From a virus: a stretch of 20,539 bases of DNA. This document shows positions 1 through 9,022 of this stretch, piece by piece. Made by a program: the position numbers and the translations under genes. The notes below the pieces were generated by a model. It ran no database searches, was not told the origin of the DNA, and saw only the letters and a program-made list of their open reading frames with translations. The stretch lies in the IMG/VR virus record IMGVR_UViG_3300047666_000428, positions 1-20,539 of that record, one strand, 5' to 3'. Each line of letters opens with the position of its first letter. Within the stretch, counting starts at the first letter, position 1.

Positions 1-2912
1 TCAACTTTACATCCAACGCATCCTGTACCAAATGTAGTAACATTTTGTATGTATGGAGATTTATTAATTATCCACGCAGCGACATGAGCTGGGCCCCATC
101 CAGGGTCTAGACTCACAAATGCTCCAGCACTCGGACGTTTTGTTCCATATGCATTATCACTTCCTAGTGTTCCGGACAATCCTGCAACTGTGCAGTTTCT
201 CAAGCCGGTGGCATTTCGTGCATAGAACATGTCTTCTGCTGTTGAGCCAGTTACTGCATTTACATAATATCTTGCTGCGAGCAACGACTTATAATTACCA
301 GTGTAGATCAAGTCGTGCTTGATAGCATCGATATAAGAATTTACATCTCTTGAGCACGAAGCCACAGCATATACATATCCAGGATAAGTAACAGTAATGT
401 ATGCCGATATTTCTGCAACTAAAAATTCTCTATTTGCTTCTAGTGTTTCAACTGCATATGTATAGTCTGTTGTAGTATTTGGAATATTCGATCCATACGA
501 TTGCGGAACAGTACTATCGCTAGTAATTCCGTTAATTCCCCAATCGATATAATCAGAAATTTGTTGTACTAATTCAGTAGCAAATGTACCAGCAGGTGCA
601 GTACCAGGTGGTGATGTTGTAACTGGATCAAGTGCATTTCCAGAAGATTTAGTTACTGTATCATGTGTAACAATGTTGCTTATAATAGCTTGCAATCGTG
701 CAAGAGCAGCTATACTGTAGACAGAATCTCCACTGTCTACAAGACTTGCTGCCGGTGATATTCTAGTTGAACGTAGTTCGTCGCCAATGATTGCTGTATT
801 TTCAGGAATAACAATTGGCAATACTTCGTTGAATTGTCCTGTCTTAACAAATATACTATTTTGTGCTTTTCTTTCTACGGGTATTGCAGAAGTGTCACCA
901 GCTGTTATAGCGTCTGTTACAATATTTACCAAGCTTACTACAGTTGATTGTGCATCGTTTTCTTCAACAAATGCAGCATTAGTATACTGATTTAGCGAGC
1001 CTCGGACTGTTGCTGGTGCAATATTTGATAGAATTGCATCACTGAGAGTTTTAATATAATTTAAACTATCTGCAGTTTCAGCTGCGTTGTCTGCTAGATA
1101 AGTGTCTCCATTTTCATTAAAATATGACAATGATGCTAATCTAGAACGGGCGTTTCCGCCGTGTGTTAAATCCCAAACAACTGCATCAATAACTTGTCCT
1201 GCGTCCCTGCGGCACTTTACTGCATTGTATGTTAGGGCCGGATACGTCGCAGTGATGTATTCAATAACTTCGTCTTGAATAAAGCTTCTGTTTCTTAGTA
1301 ATAGATTTTTAGCATTGAACCGCAGTGCTCCTGCTAAAACTTGTTCCGTTGCATAGCGAATTGTTTTAAACGGACGGTCCAATGTAACACCATTTAACGG
1401 TGTTGGATTATCTGCACCGTTTGTAGATTCGACATAATAAACATTGTTAACTTCGCCAAAACTAGTCCACTGTGGAGCAGTTGCAAGAGAATTAACTGTA
1501 AGAACTTGCCCAGGAGTACCAACTGGCAATCTAGTTGCGCCTGCTCCTCCAAAGTATACAATATCGCCTAGTGTAGTTAAATTGCCCGACTCTGCGCCGG
1601 CAACCAATAGGTTCCAATTAATTCCTGTGACATCTTGGTCTGGTCTATTTTCGTCTACTGTTTCGTCTGAAGTGTGCGCAAGTATGCTAATATAGCTGTT
1701 TACTCCGTACTGAACAGAGTCACCTGCATCATAGAATGTTGCGTCAGTCCAGTCACTTTTCCACTCAATTCCTTGATTGAGTAGCTGCCATTGAACAGCG
1801 CTTGGTGGACGAACTCCTTCGTGCTTGTCGATGCACAAATATGTGTATCCGCCTAACCGAACTACATCGCCTTCGATGTATTCTCTAGTTGAGCTATCAT
1901 CTTCGTAGTCTCCGATAAAGCGGAAGCCAGTTGTAAACAAATCCCAATCAGCTGGAGTATCACTGGGTTTTGCACCGATATTGTTTGTAGTCGAAACATA
2001 ACTATATCCACCGTACGTTACAAAGTCACCTGGCTGGTAATCAGTAGTTGAATCCCAGCTATCTTCAAATTCCAAACCTTCTACAAATTGTGACCAATTA
2101 GCTTCGTCATCTGCTAGTGTTGTTGCAGAACTTGTATGGAAAGTTGTACAGATCCAGATTCCGCCACCGTACTTAACAACATCATTTATTTTGTAACGAG
2201 TAGTAGTTAGCCAATCTGATCGATACTCAATGCCGTTGTGTAAATAATCCCACTTGGATTGGTCTGCTTCTAGTCCTAGTTCGTCTGTTGCTGAGCTAGT
2301 GTGCCCAGTATTACAAACATATAATGTTCCGCCAAATCGTACAATATCATTTACTGTGTAACGAGTAGTAGCCGACCAAGTATTGGTCCAAAAGAATCCT
2401 GTTGAAAATATATCCCAGTTGGCTTGATCTAATTCAAGTCCGTCTGTTAGTGTCAACGCACTTGAGTGGTCCTGTGTACAAATATATACAGTGCCGTTGT
2501 ATTTTGCAATATCATTTATTTTATACCGAGAGTCTACAGCCCAGTCTGCTTTGTAATCAAATCCTTCTGCAAATAAATCCCACTTGGATTGATCTGCTTC
2601 CAGTCCGGATAATACAGTTGCAGCCGCAGTGTGTGCTTCATTTGCAATGTATAACAATCCGCCGTATGTTACAATATCATTTACTTTGTAATAGGTATTA
2701 AGACCCCACGACGATTTCCATTCAGTACCATCAGAAATTTTATTCCAATAAGTTGCTTGTGCATCAGTGAATAATGTTGTAGAAGTGTGCCCAGCAATAC
2801 ATACATATGTGTTGCCGCCATTACGAATAATATCGTCTGTAAAGTAGACTGAAGAGGCAACCCAGTCGCCTTTCCATATAAATCTAATTCTACCTAATTT
2901 AAACTCTGCCAT
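1..2912 (-). CDS. Giant tail fibre-like protein (3' end outside window)
   Basis: The ATG at 2912 has GGAG seven bases upstream, and the frame stays open to the left edge, giving about 970 codons without a stop. The product starts MAEFKLGRIRFIWKGDW, closely matching the start of the neighbouring 1566-aa fibre. Residues 10-439 form eight repeats of about 50-60 residues with the pattern W..(D/S)W...Y..(N/G)D.V.YGG..Y.C...HTS....D...W....G, resembling small carbohydrate-binding modules. A beta-helix-like segment follows, with NVYYVES near residue 480, PFKTIRYA, an IGDELRST motif, and SAGAFVSLDPGWGP near the edge. Two copies of a helical module (about residues 540-595 and 827-886) are inserted into this segment. 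It is probably a virion adhesin that contacts the host surface. The fibre role is inferred from marine T4-like relatives. A late-type promoter may precede it. Confidence 0.85.
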   Translation of the reverse strand, partial: MAEFKLGRIRFIWKGDWVASSVYFTDDIIRNGGNTYVCIAGHTSTTLFTDAQATYWNKISDGTEWKSSWGLNTYYKVNDIVTYGGLLYIANEAHTAAATVLSGLEADQSKWDLFAEGFDYKADWAVDSRYKINDIAKYNGTVYICTQDHSSALTLTDGLELDQANWDIFSTGFFWTNTWSATTRYTVNDIVRFGGTLYVCNTGHTSSATDELGLEADQSKWDYLHNGIEYRSDWLTTTRYKINDVVKYGGGIWICTTFHTSSATTLADDEANWSQFVEGLEFEDSWDSTTDYQPGDFVTYGGYSYVSTTNNIGAKPSDTPADWDLFTTGFRFIGDYEDDSSTREYIEGDVVRLGGYTYLCIDKHEGVRPPSAVQWQLLNQGIEWKSDWTDATFYDAGDSVQYGVNSYISILAHTSDETVDENRPDQDVTGINWNLLVAGAESGNLTTLGDIVYFGGAGATRLPVGTPGQVLTVNSLATAPQWTSFGEVNNVYYVESTNGADNPTPLNGVTLDRPFKTIRYATEQVLAGALRFNAKNLLLRNRSFIQDEVIEYITATYPALTYNAVKCRRDAGQVIDAVVWDLTHGGNARSRLASLSYFNENGDTYLADNAAETADSLNYIKTLSDAILSNIAPATVRGSLNQYTNAAFVEENDAQSTVVSLVNIVTDAITAGDTSAIPVERKAQNSIFVKTGQFNEVLPIVIPENTAIIGDELRSTRISPAASLVDSGDSVYSIAALARLQAIISNIVTHDTVTKSSGNALDPVTTSPPGTAPAGTFATELVQQISDYIDWGINGITSDSTVPQSYGSNIPNTTTDYTYAVETLEANREFLVAEISAYITVTYPGYVYAVASCSRDVNSYIDAIKHDLIYTGNYKSLLAARYYVNAVTGSTAEDMFYARNATGLRNCTVAGLSGTLGSDNAYGTKRPSAGAFVSLDPGWGPAHVAAWIINKSPYIQNVTTFGTGCVGCKV
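1596..2885 (-). repeat. Eight tandem W-rich protein repeats in the left fibre gene
   Basis: Residues 10-439 of the partial fibre divide into eight degenerate repeats, each opening with an aromatic-x-W/Y-x-x-x-W block and ending in W-x-x-(F/L)-x-x-G. They diverge at the DNA level but the spacing of W, Y, GD and G residues is well kept. The copies DYKADWAVDSRYKINDIAKY and EYRSDWLTTTRYKINDVVKY are the most alike. They are probably small beta-sheet modules along a fibre shaft or ligand-binding head. Confidence 0.8.
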
Positions 2913-2927
2913 TTAAAAACTCCGCTC

Positions 2928-2942
2928 TATTTAATATATTTA
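2928..2942 (-). promoter_or_regulatory. Possible T4-type late promoter(s)
   Basis: In the 44-bp gap upstream of the left fibre gene, the minus strand reads GGTAAATATATTAAATAG, with two TAAATA cores (2942-2937 and 2933-2928). T4 late promoters are a single TATAAATA box read by gp55/gp33-programmed RNA polymerase. The core matches but the first two bases do not. The gap is AT-rich, so chance is possible. Confidence 0.35.
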
Positions 2943-2956
2943 CCATTATTGTTATC

Positions 2957-5900
2957 TTAATTCTTAGCTAGAAAAAATTGTTGTGCTAGATAGTCGCCGT
3001 CTATGCCGCCTAGCATATTTGTACTTACAGGAATATTTATTTGCAAATTTGAAGTTGTTGTAATCGTTGTACTTGTAATTTTAACTTGTCCTGCTGTTAA
3101 GGTATTGGTTAACGCATCTGCGCCGCCGCCGCTGATTCTACTTCCTAGGTATTTTAGAATTGCTGCTTGTGTAGGAATAATGTTGTTTGAGTTTGCTATA
3201 AAAGAACCGTCTTTGCTGAATTCTCGCACAACAACAGCACTTCCTCCAACTTGTATTCCTCCCAAACTCAATTCCGACAGACCGTCTAAATCAAACAAAT
3301 CGGCGTTTATTGTAACAGTACCTGTTGATTGTTCAACTGCAAATAAATCACCAACTCTATAATTACCGTCTTGGTCGCTGCTGGTGTAAAATACTCTCCC
3401 GCCGCCGTTTTCGACTGTTTCGTTAAATGGTCGTCTTGGGTTTAATGCATCTTCACCTACTAAATATAATTCTGGATAGCGAGTACTATTAATGTTACCT
3501 GTTCCGATGTCCAAGAAGTCATGACCGGTTAATCGTACTTGACTGTACTCTTCTTTTATAAGTATACTTTCAAGATGGTTGGGAGAATTTTGATTGGTTA
3601 TTACTGGACTAATCGAAACAACCAAATTAAAATTAGGAGATGTGCCAGTCTGTGAAATTATTTTTGTTAGTCGATATGTAACATCGTTGATGCCATTTAT
3701 AATAACGTTTGCTCCTGGACCCGGTACTAGTGAAACATTTTTAAGATTTAATGTTTTGCCTACTTGATAAATATCAGCAAATCCGTTTCCTGTAACATTC
3801 ATAGTTGCTGTAACATAACCGGTACCACGATTTTTAATAACAGGCTGACACAATACACCATCAGCTAATCTTACATTATAATCTACAAAATCAGTAGCTT
3901 CTGGATCAAATACTGTTACCACCGGAGCTGTTAAATAATTGCTGCCAGAATCGTAGATAACAAAGTATTGAATTCTACTCGAGCTTACTACAGCTCTTGC
4001 AAATCCACTTGCACCAAGAAGTATGGTATTCCACGTCGATCCGTTTGCTACTACAATCCAGTTTTGGATTAGTGGCATATATACCATTCCTCCCCACAGT
4101 CTAATATTGTCTAATGCATACGAGGTACTGTCTGTGTTGTATGTCTTCCATGATTTACCATCTTGAGATTTTGCAAGATTAGATGAATTTCCAGTTGCAG
4201 CAAAAACTCCTGCACCGTAAGATACTGTATCAAATGTATCAACATTATCAATATTGCTTTCATACCATGTAATAGCATCATGGCTGTATGCTACTTTATT
4301 TGCTGATCCAATTACAACAAACTTTCCGTCGCCGTATGCTACTGAATTCCATGTACTAGCAGTCAGTGCCGAAGTTGTAGTGACCCAGTTTGCTCCGTTG
4401 TCTATTGAATATGCAACATCTCCATTATCACCAATGATAATAAACTGTCCAGTTCCGTATGACGGAATACCAGCAATACCAGTTGCTGGCGAATATGAGG
4501 ATCCGTGATTGGTTGAATAGCTTACACTTCCGTCATCTAGTACTAATATAACACTGCCATTGCCATCAGACGCAATGCCTGTGTAATTGTTTGCCGCAGC
4601 AGAAGACTTATTAAAGTTGTCTAGTGCGCCGCCTACGGATGTATAATAACTTAGGCCGCCTGTAATTATAAATTCTTGTCCGGAATATATAACTCCGGTT
4701 GCAATTGACCCATCAGTTTCAATTGCAGTTGTTATGTTTAACCATGTACTACCGGCATCATTGCTGTACGCATGTGTTTCACTTAGTGCAGTTGGCACAA
4801 CTAAAATTTTCTGATCCTTATCAGACACTATAAATTTATAAGTGTTGGCAGTTGTACCTGTGTTTATCACAGTTGAATCAAAGATTGGTTCTGCAATACT
4901 AACTAGTGGCTCAATATTATATCGCGTTGTGTCGTCGAGTACTGCTTCGATTGGGTATCCTGGATAAATATGATCCCACCCTGCGGCATCGTCGGAATCT
5001 CTACTAACAGATGCAATCTTGGTAGATTCGTTATAAGAAGCAATATAACCATATTGTCCAATACCCGGACCGCTGTTTATAAATATTCGCATCCCGACAT
5101 ACTTTGCACTAGTACCTGTTCCGTCAGCAGCCGACAATGTAATGCTAGTTGCTGACCCAGTCTGCGCACTGTTTAATAGAAACTGGTAGTTGAGTCCGCC
5201 AGGTGTAGTAGAATCAGCAGGATCAATAGTTCTAATTTCACTTATTGCACCGTTTCTAAATTCTTCATATATTGCATTTGCATCAACACCGGATCCTAGA
5301 ATAGATGCAGTAGCAGAACTATACTCTTGTCCAGCATGCTTGTATCCAACTGCTATTATTTTACTTCCGTCAGTGTGTACTATGTCAACTTGTGCTTCTA
5401 ATGTCCTATTGTCTATTTCAGCAGTTATCGCAGTTTCACTTGAATTTGTTCCTTCAGCTACACTTCCGTATGTACCATATGAGTTGTTGCCATTTGTTGC
5501 ACGAAGTATTCCGCCGTTTTCGGACAAATACCCAATATGACAGAAATATGTAAACACACTCACAAGTTCTGATCTTCCTAGATCAGATGCCCAATATCCA
5601 ATTCCGTCGCTTAATACTTGAGTAAAGTCGTTTGCAACAATCGATCTATTTCCGCCGTTGTGTAATAATCCGTCAACTTTCATGCCAACACATCCTGTGC
5701 CAAATGTGCTTACATTCTGTACATAACACGACTTGTTGATAATCCATACACTAGTGTCGTTTGGACCAGTGCCTGGATCCAAGCTAACATATGCGCCAGC
5801 ACTAGGCCGGCTTGTAAAGTACTGATTAGGGGTGCCTAGTACACCCGACAGACCTTGTAAAGTCATATTTCTTATTCCGCTGCCGTTGTTGACAAAGAAC

Positions 5901-7657
5901 ATGTTTGATTGCTCATAACTGTCTGCTGGTAAGATAACTGTGCTTCTGAGTTCATCGCCGACTATTGCACAATTTCTTGGAATTTTAATTGGAAGTATTT
6001 CGTCATAACTGCCAGTCTTAATAAAAATTACAGTATTTGTTGTATCAACATCAACATTGTTTAACACAAACTCACATGCATACTTTACTGTTCTAAACGG
6101 CGATGCTAGTGTTGACCCGTAACCTACAGTATCTGTGCCTGTTGTACTTACATAATATGTGTTAGGTACTTCATCAAGGTTTTCCCAACTTAGTTGACCG
6201 TCAACTGATTTTAATAAGTTGCCAGGAATGTTGATTTCAAATCTTTCAGTATCAGTGCCATTGTGTGTTCTAAGATCGCCTACAGTTGTTAGCACATTGC
6301 TGGCAGTTCCTTGTATTAACACAATCCAATAATTCTCACTGGTATTTACAATGTCCAAGTCTGGGCGGCTGTTGCTTTCGGTTCCTTGGTGACGTAGTAT
6401 GCAAGTATATGCCACGCCAGCATACGTTACTATATCTCCTAATGAATATTCTGTATTATCCTGCCAATTGTTTTTCCACTTTTTACCAGTGACTAATACT
6501 TGCCAAATTGCAGTATTCGAGTCAGGCTTGATTGCGCTACTGTCTGCAACTGCAATATAAAGATATCCACTATCTCTAATAACATCTCCGGTATTATACT
6601 CTGTGGAGTTAATCCAATCTCCAAGATGTCTATATCCTGCTACTAATAATTCCCAATCACCAGTATCTTGCAGTATTCCATTAACACTTGGTATACTGTT
6701 ATTGTTATTTGTTAATGCAGTATAAGTATATCCACCATAAATTACAATGTCTCCTATTGCATATTCTACAATAGTATCCCAGCGTTCTTGGTATGAAAGA
6801 CCGGGTACATATATTGCCCAGTTAACCTGATCAGCTCGTAAACTAACAGTTGATGTATGTCCCTGTGTTGCTTTCCATAGTGATCCGCTGGATTTTACAA
6901 TATCGAATTTTTTATAACGAATTGAAGTAGCCCAGTTGCCTTTATAATCAATTCCTTCTAAGAATATTTCCCAGCTCGATTGATCTTGTTCTAATCCTAG
7001 TGTTGCACTACTTTCGTGAGCAGTTATACATCTGTAACTGATAGCGCCGTATTTTACAATATCATCTACACTATAACGAGTGCTAGCTTGCCAATTGTAT
7101 CTCCAATTATCTGAACGAGTAACAACCGACCACTTATCTTGATCAAGTTCAAGATACAGTCCTGCTATGTGTTTTTCAATACATATATAAGTTATACCAT
7201 TATAACTAACAACATCGCCTAAATTATAATACTGCGGAGCAGACGAACTATCATCCATTGTTGCAGTCCAAGCGTTTAACCAATTGTATGTTGCGGCTAC
7301 AATAGTCCAATCGGTAATATTATCAACTAGGCCTTGCGCAAAGATCGAAGTTGAAATATGCTCTGTGGTACACTGATAAAGGTATCCGTTGTATTTTGCA
7401 ATATCGCCAAGATGATACTGTGTATTAGATAACCAATCTCCTCGCCATTGATTACCATCGAACATTAATTCCCATCGAGTGTTAGGTGCTTGAAGATTTA
7501 AATCAGGATAAATTGTTGTAGCACTAGATGTGTGACCAAGTAAACATACATAGGTCTTTCCCTGGAAGCGTACAACATCATCCTTTGTGTAGCTAGTTGA
7601 TAATACCCAATCGCCTACCCATCTAAATTTAATTTTGTTTAGATCAAAATCTGCCAT
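2957..7657 (-). CDS. Giant tail fibre-like protein, 1566 aa
   Basis: This is a complete large virion protein. Residues 11-450 hold eight W-rich repeats of about 50-60 residues (for example YKGNWATSIRYKKFDIVK). Residues 498-760 look like a right-handed beta-helix of pectate-lyase type, with YYVSTTGTDT, SPFRTVKYACEFV, IVGDELRST and SAGAYVSLDPG. Residues about 935-1215 contain repeated YS.D.G..W motifs (AYSNDAGSTW, VAYSIDNGANW, AKSQDGKSW), which are Asp-box motifs of sialidase-like or BNR propellers. The C-terminal part has a YTSSDQDGNYRVGDLF motif that I associate with marine T4-like fibres. The preceding gene ends 11 bp upstream, and the ribosome site (AGAGAGAG) is weak, so translation may be coupled. 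No enzymatic activity can be asserted. It probably contacts host glycans, by inference. Confidence 0.88.
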   Translation of the reverse strand: MADFDLNKIKFRWVGDWVLSTSYTKDDVVRFQGKTYVCLLGHTSSATTIYPDLNLQAPNTRWELMFDGNQWRGDWLSNTQYHLGDIAKYNGYLYQCTTEHISTSIFAQGLVDNITDWTIVAATYNWLNAWTATMDDSSSAPQYYNLGDVVSYNGITYICIEKHIAGLYLELDQDKWSVVTRSDNWRYNWQASTRYSVDDIVKYGAISYRCITAHESSATLGLEQDQSSWEIFLEGIDYKGNWATSIRYKKFDIVKSSGSLWKATQGHTSTVSLRADQVNWAIYVPGLSYQERWDTIVEYAIGDIVIYGGYTYTALTNNNNSIPSVNGILQDTGDWELLVAGYRHLGDWINSTEYNTGDVIRDSGYLYIAVADSSAIKPDSNTAIWQVLVTGKKWKNNWQDNTEYSLGDIVTYAGVAYTCILRHQGTESNSRPDLDIVNTSENYWIVLIQGTASNVLTTVGDLRTHNGTDTERFEINIPGNLLKSVDGQLSWENLDEVPNTYYVSTTGTDTVGYGSTLASPFRTVKYACEFVLNNVDVDTTNTVIFIKTGSYDEILPIKIPRNCAIVGDELRSTVILPADSYEQSNMFFVNNGSGIRNMTLQGLSGVLGTPNQYFTSRPSAGAYVSLDPGTGPNDTSVWIINKSCYVQNVSTFGTGCVGMKVDGLLHNGGNRSIVANDFTQVLSDGIGYWASDLGRSELVSVFTYFCHIGYLSENGGILRATNGNNSYGTYGSVAEGTNSSETAITAEIDNRTLEAQVDIVHTDGSKIIAVGYKHAGQEYSSATASILGSGVDANAIYEEFRNGAISEIRTIDPADSTTPGGLNYQFLLNSAQTGSATSITLSAADGTGTSAKYVGMRIFINSGPGIGQYGYIASYNESTKIASVSRDSDDAAGWDHIYPGYPIEAVLDDTTRYNIEPLVSIAEPIFDSTVINTGTTANTYKFIVSDKDQKILVVPTALSETHAYSNDAGSTWLNITTAIETDGSIATGVIYSGQEFIITGGLSYYTSVGGALDNFNKSSAAANNYTGIASDGNGSVILVLDDGSVSYSTNHGSSYSPATGIAGIPSYGTGQFIIIGDNGDVAYSIDNGANWVTTTSALTASTWNSVAYGDGKFVVIGSANKVAYSHDAITWYESNIDNVDTFDTVSYGAGVFAATGNSSNLAKSQDGKSWKTYNTDSTSYALDNIRLWGGMVYMPLIQNWIVVANGSTWNTILLGASGFARAVVSSSRIQYFVIYDSGSNYLTAPVVTVFDPEATDFVDYNVRLADGVLCQPVIKNRGTGYVTATMNVTGNGFADIYQVGKTLNLKNVSLVPGPGANVIINGINDVTYRLTKIISQTGTSPNFNLVVSISPVITNQNSPNHLESILIKEEYSQVRLTGHDFLDIGTGNINSTRYPELYLVGEDALNPRRPFNETVENGGGRVFYTSSDQDGNYRVGDLFAVEQSTGTVTINADLFDLDGLSELSLGGIQVGGSAVVVREFSKDGSFIANSNNIIPTQAAILKYLGSRISGGGADALTNTLTAGQVKITSTTITTTSNLQINIPVSTNMLGGIDGDYLAQQFFLAKN
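6308..7627 (-). repeat. Eight tandem W-rich protein repeats in the 1566-aa fibre
   Basis: Residues 11-450 form eight repeats with conserved W..(G/N)(D/N)W.....Y..GDIV.Y.G..Y.C...H and a closing W..(F/L)...G. Starts fall near residues 11, 70, 124, 184, 237, 288, 342 and 393. The array is paralogous to the one in the left fibre gene, which also has eight units. Confidence 0.82.
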
Positions 7658-7668
7658 GTTACTCTCTC

Positions 7669-8043
7669 TTACAATCCGTTACTTGATGAGTTATCATCAT
7701 ATATATAATTTTCATTTATTCTTTGTACTAGCTCACCTTCGCTGTTAACATAGTACAATATATTTCTGTTGTCCCAGCGGTGTTGTTCATAATTTAAATT
7801 CTCATGTATCAAGTTATGATCATCGTCTCTGCCATCATAAAAGTCTACTCCCTGAGAAAAAGTTGTATAGTTTTCTGCCATGTCGCCTGGCTTGTTTATA
7901 GTAATTGAATCTGTTTTTTTTAACTGATCAGCCTTGGCTAAAAATAGTTCACCGTTGTCTGTTCTACGTAGCCCATAAAAGAATCTGCTGTCGGTTGCAA
8001 TAAATACCTGTTCCGGAGTAACCCCTGTGTAATTTGATGACAT
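7669..8043 (-). CDS. Small conserved virion structural protein, 124 aa
   Basis: The protein begins MSSNYTGVTPEQVFIATDSR and contains RFFYGLRRTDNGELFLAK, INKPGD, a central DFYDGRDDDHNL segment and LNYEQHRWDNRNILYYVN. I recognise this pattern as a small protein found beside fibre genes in marine T4-like phages, usually called a virion structural protein. Its exact place in the particle is not known to me. It has no signal peptide or membrane segment. The ATG sits one base after the TAA of the upstream gene, with AGGG six bases before the start, so translation is probably coupled. It is part of a tightly packed run leading into the 1566-aa fibre. Confidence 0.85.
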   Translation of the reverse strand: MSSNYTGVTPEQVFIATDSRFFYGLRRTDNGELFLAKADQLKKTDSITINKPGDMAENYTTFSQGVDFYDGRDDDHNLIHENLNYEQHRWDNRNILYYVNSEGELVQRINENYIYDDNSSSNGL

Positions 8044-8044
8044 T

Positions 8045-8377
8045 TTAATCCCTAATTTCTATATAACTAATAATTGCATCTAACGAAGCAGCTTCATCTG
8101 CAACTATAAATAACTGATTGTTCTCAGCAAGAATTAACTTTTCCCCTGACGCCACAGCATGCAAACTACTGTTTGCCGGAATCATTATATCTTTCATAAA
8201 GTATCCCATTACATTGTCAGCATCACGAAGTAAAATTCCAGCATATACCATGTATTCAGTTAAGTTTGATATTTTAAGACCAATTACTGTTGTCTGTGTT
8301 AGCGAATCAGTTTCTATCGACATTACTGCAGAAGTGCCAACTTCTTTTACTATTTTATTTTTAAATTCTGTTGCCAT
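8045..8377 (-). CDS. Small conserved virion structural protein, 110 aa
   Basis: This compact, probably all-beta protein starts MATEFKNKIVKEVGTSAVMS. Its middle has VIGLKISNLT, followed by MKDIMIPANSSLHAVASGEKLIL, and it closes with DAIISYIEIRD. The layout (an extended N-terminus, an 'IPANSSL' turn, then a terminal 'SYIEI' strand) fits small structural proteins known from marine T4-like phages near fibre genes. The AGGA ribosome site overlaps the TAA of the upstream gene, so translation is likely coupled. Function beyond 'virion component' is unknown. Confidence 0.82.
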   Translation of the reverse strand: MATEFKNKIVKEVGTSAVMSIETDSLTQTTVIGLKISNLTEYMVYAGILLRDADNVMGYFMKDIMIPANSSLHAVASGEKLILAENNQLFIVADEAASLDAIISYIEIRD

Positions 8378-8381
8378 TATA

Positions 8382-8960
8382 TTATCCTAACATCAGTGCA
8401 TACACAACTGAAATGTCTCGTGCTGTTTCTCTAGAAATTTGCAATGCATCCCCTGCTGATGATTGCCAAATTTCGCCGTTCCATATTTCTAAGTATTTTC
8501 GCTCAATATTAAATCGTGTCATTCCTATTTCGCTAGATATTTCTGCAGGGCGTTGAACATCGTCACCAGCAGGAATAACCATACCTAGTTCTCCGCCAAC
8601 TTTAAGATAGCCAGAACCTTGTTGTTGTATAGTTAATACAGCAGTAGGATTAGTATGGGTAATAGTGCTGCCGTCGATGCTTATATTACCAATTACTGCT
8701 TTACCAAATGTTTCGGCAATTCTTACGACACCGTTGTCATCGGCTTCGATAATAGGAACACCAGTTGCGTTGTTAAGTGAAAAAACATTTCCAGTTAACG
8801 TATCACTAATTGACAGAAGACGTCCGCTATCGCCGTTAAACGTAACATCGTCACTGTTAAGCATTGTTGCTACAATACTATTAGGAGAATCTGGTAAGGC
8901 AAAATCTATACGAGGAGTAATTAATCCAATTTTAACTTCAAATTTATTATTATTATCCAT
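8382..8960 (-). CDS. Fibre-like virion structural protein, 192 aa
   Basis: The protein has a beta-rich N-terminal part (ISDTLTGNVFSLNNATGVPI, then VRIAETFGKAVIG) and a C-terminal module GMVIPAGDDVQRPAEISSE, GMTRFN, YLEIWNGEIWQSSAG. The GMTRFN...E.WNG..W signature is common in short fibre or decoration proteins of marine T4-like phages, where it closes a trimeric beta structure; that structural reading is inference. The start is the ATG at 8960 with AAGGGG about ten bases upstream. A GATAAATA box lies some 27 bases before the start, so this gene may open its own late transcript. Confidence 0.8.
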   Translation of the reverse strand: MDNNNKFEVKIGLITPRIDFALPDSPNSIVATMLNSDDVTFNGDSGRLLSISDTLTGNVFSLNNATGVPIIEADDNGVVRIAETFGKAVIGNISIDGSTITHTNPTAVLTIQQQGSGYLKVGGELGMVIPAGDDVQRPAEISSEIGMTRFNIERKYLEIWNGEIWQSSAGDALQISRETARDISVVYALMLG

Positions 8961-8986
8961 AGATTCTATGCCCCTTGCTTGTTAAG

Positions 8987-8994
8987 TATTTATC
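8987..8994 (-). promoter_or_regulatory. Probable late promoter box GATAAATA
   Basis: The minus-strand octamer GATAAATA lies in the 62-bp gap between the 395-aa and 192-aa genes. It matches the T4 late box TATAAATA at seven of eight positions. The identical octamer stands ahead of the fibre operon at 12159-12152, which supports a shared late signal. Confidence 0.5.
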
Positions 8995-9022
8995 AAAAAT
9001 GTAAGTTACACATACTTGATAT

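Noticed and set aside
3003-3362. Plus-strand 119-codon frame
   Set aside because: It lies wholly antisense within the 1566-aa fibre gene, like the other plus-strand frames in the fibre genes.
8995-9022. Terminator after the 395-aa gene
   Set aside because: Only a five-base TGTAA/TTACA repeat with almost no loop is present; it is too weak to call.
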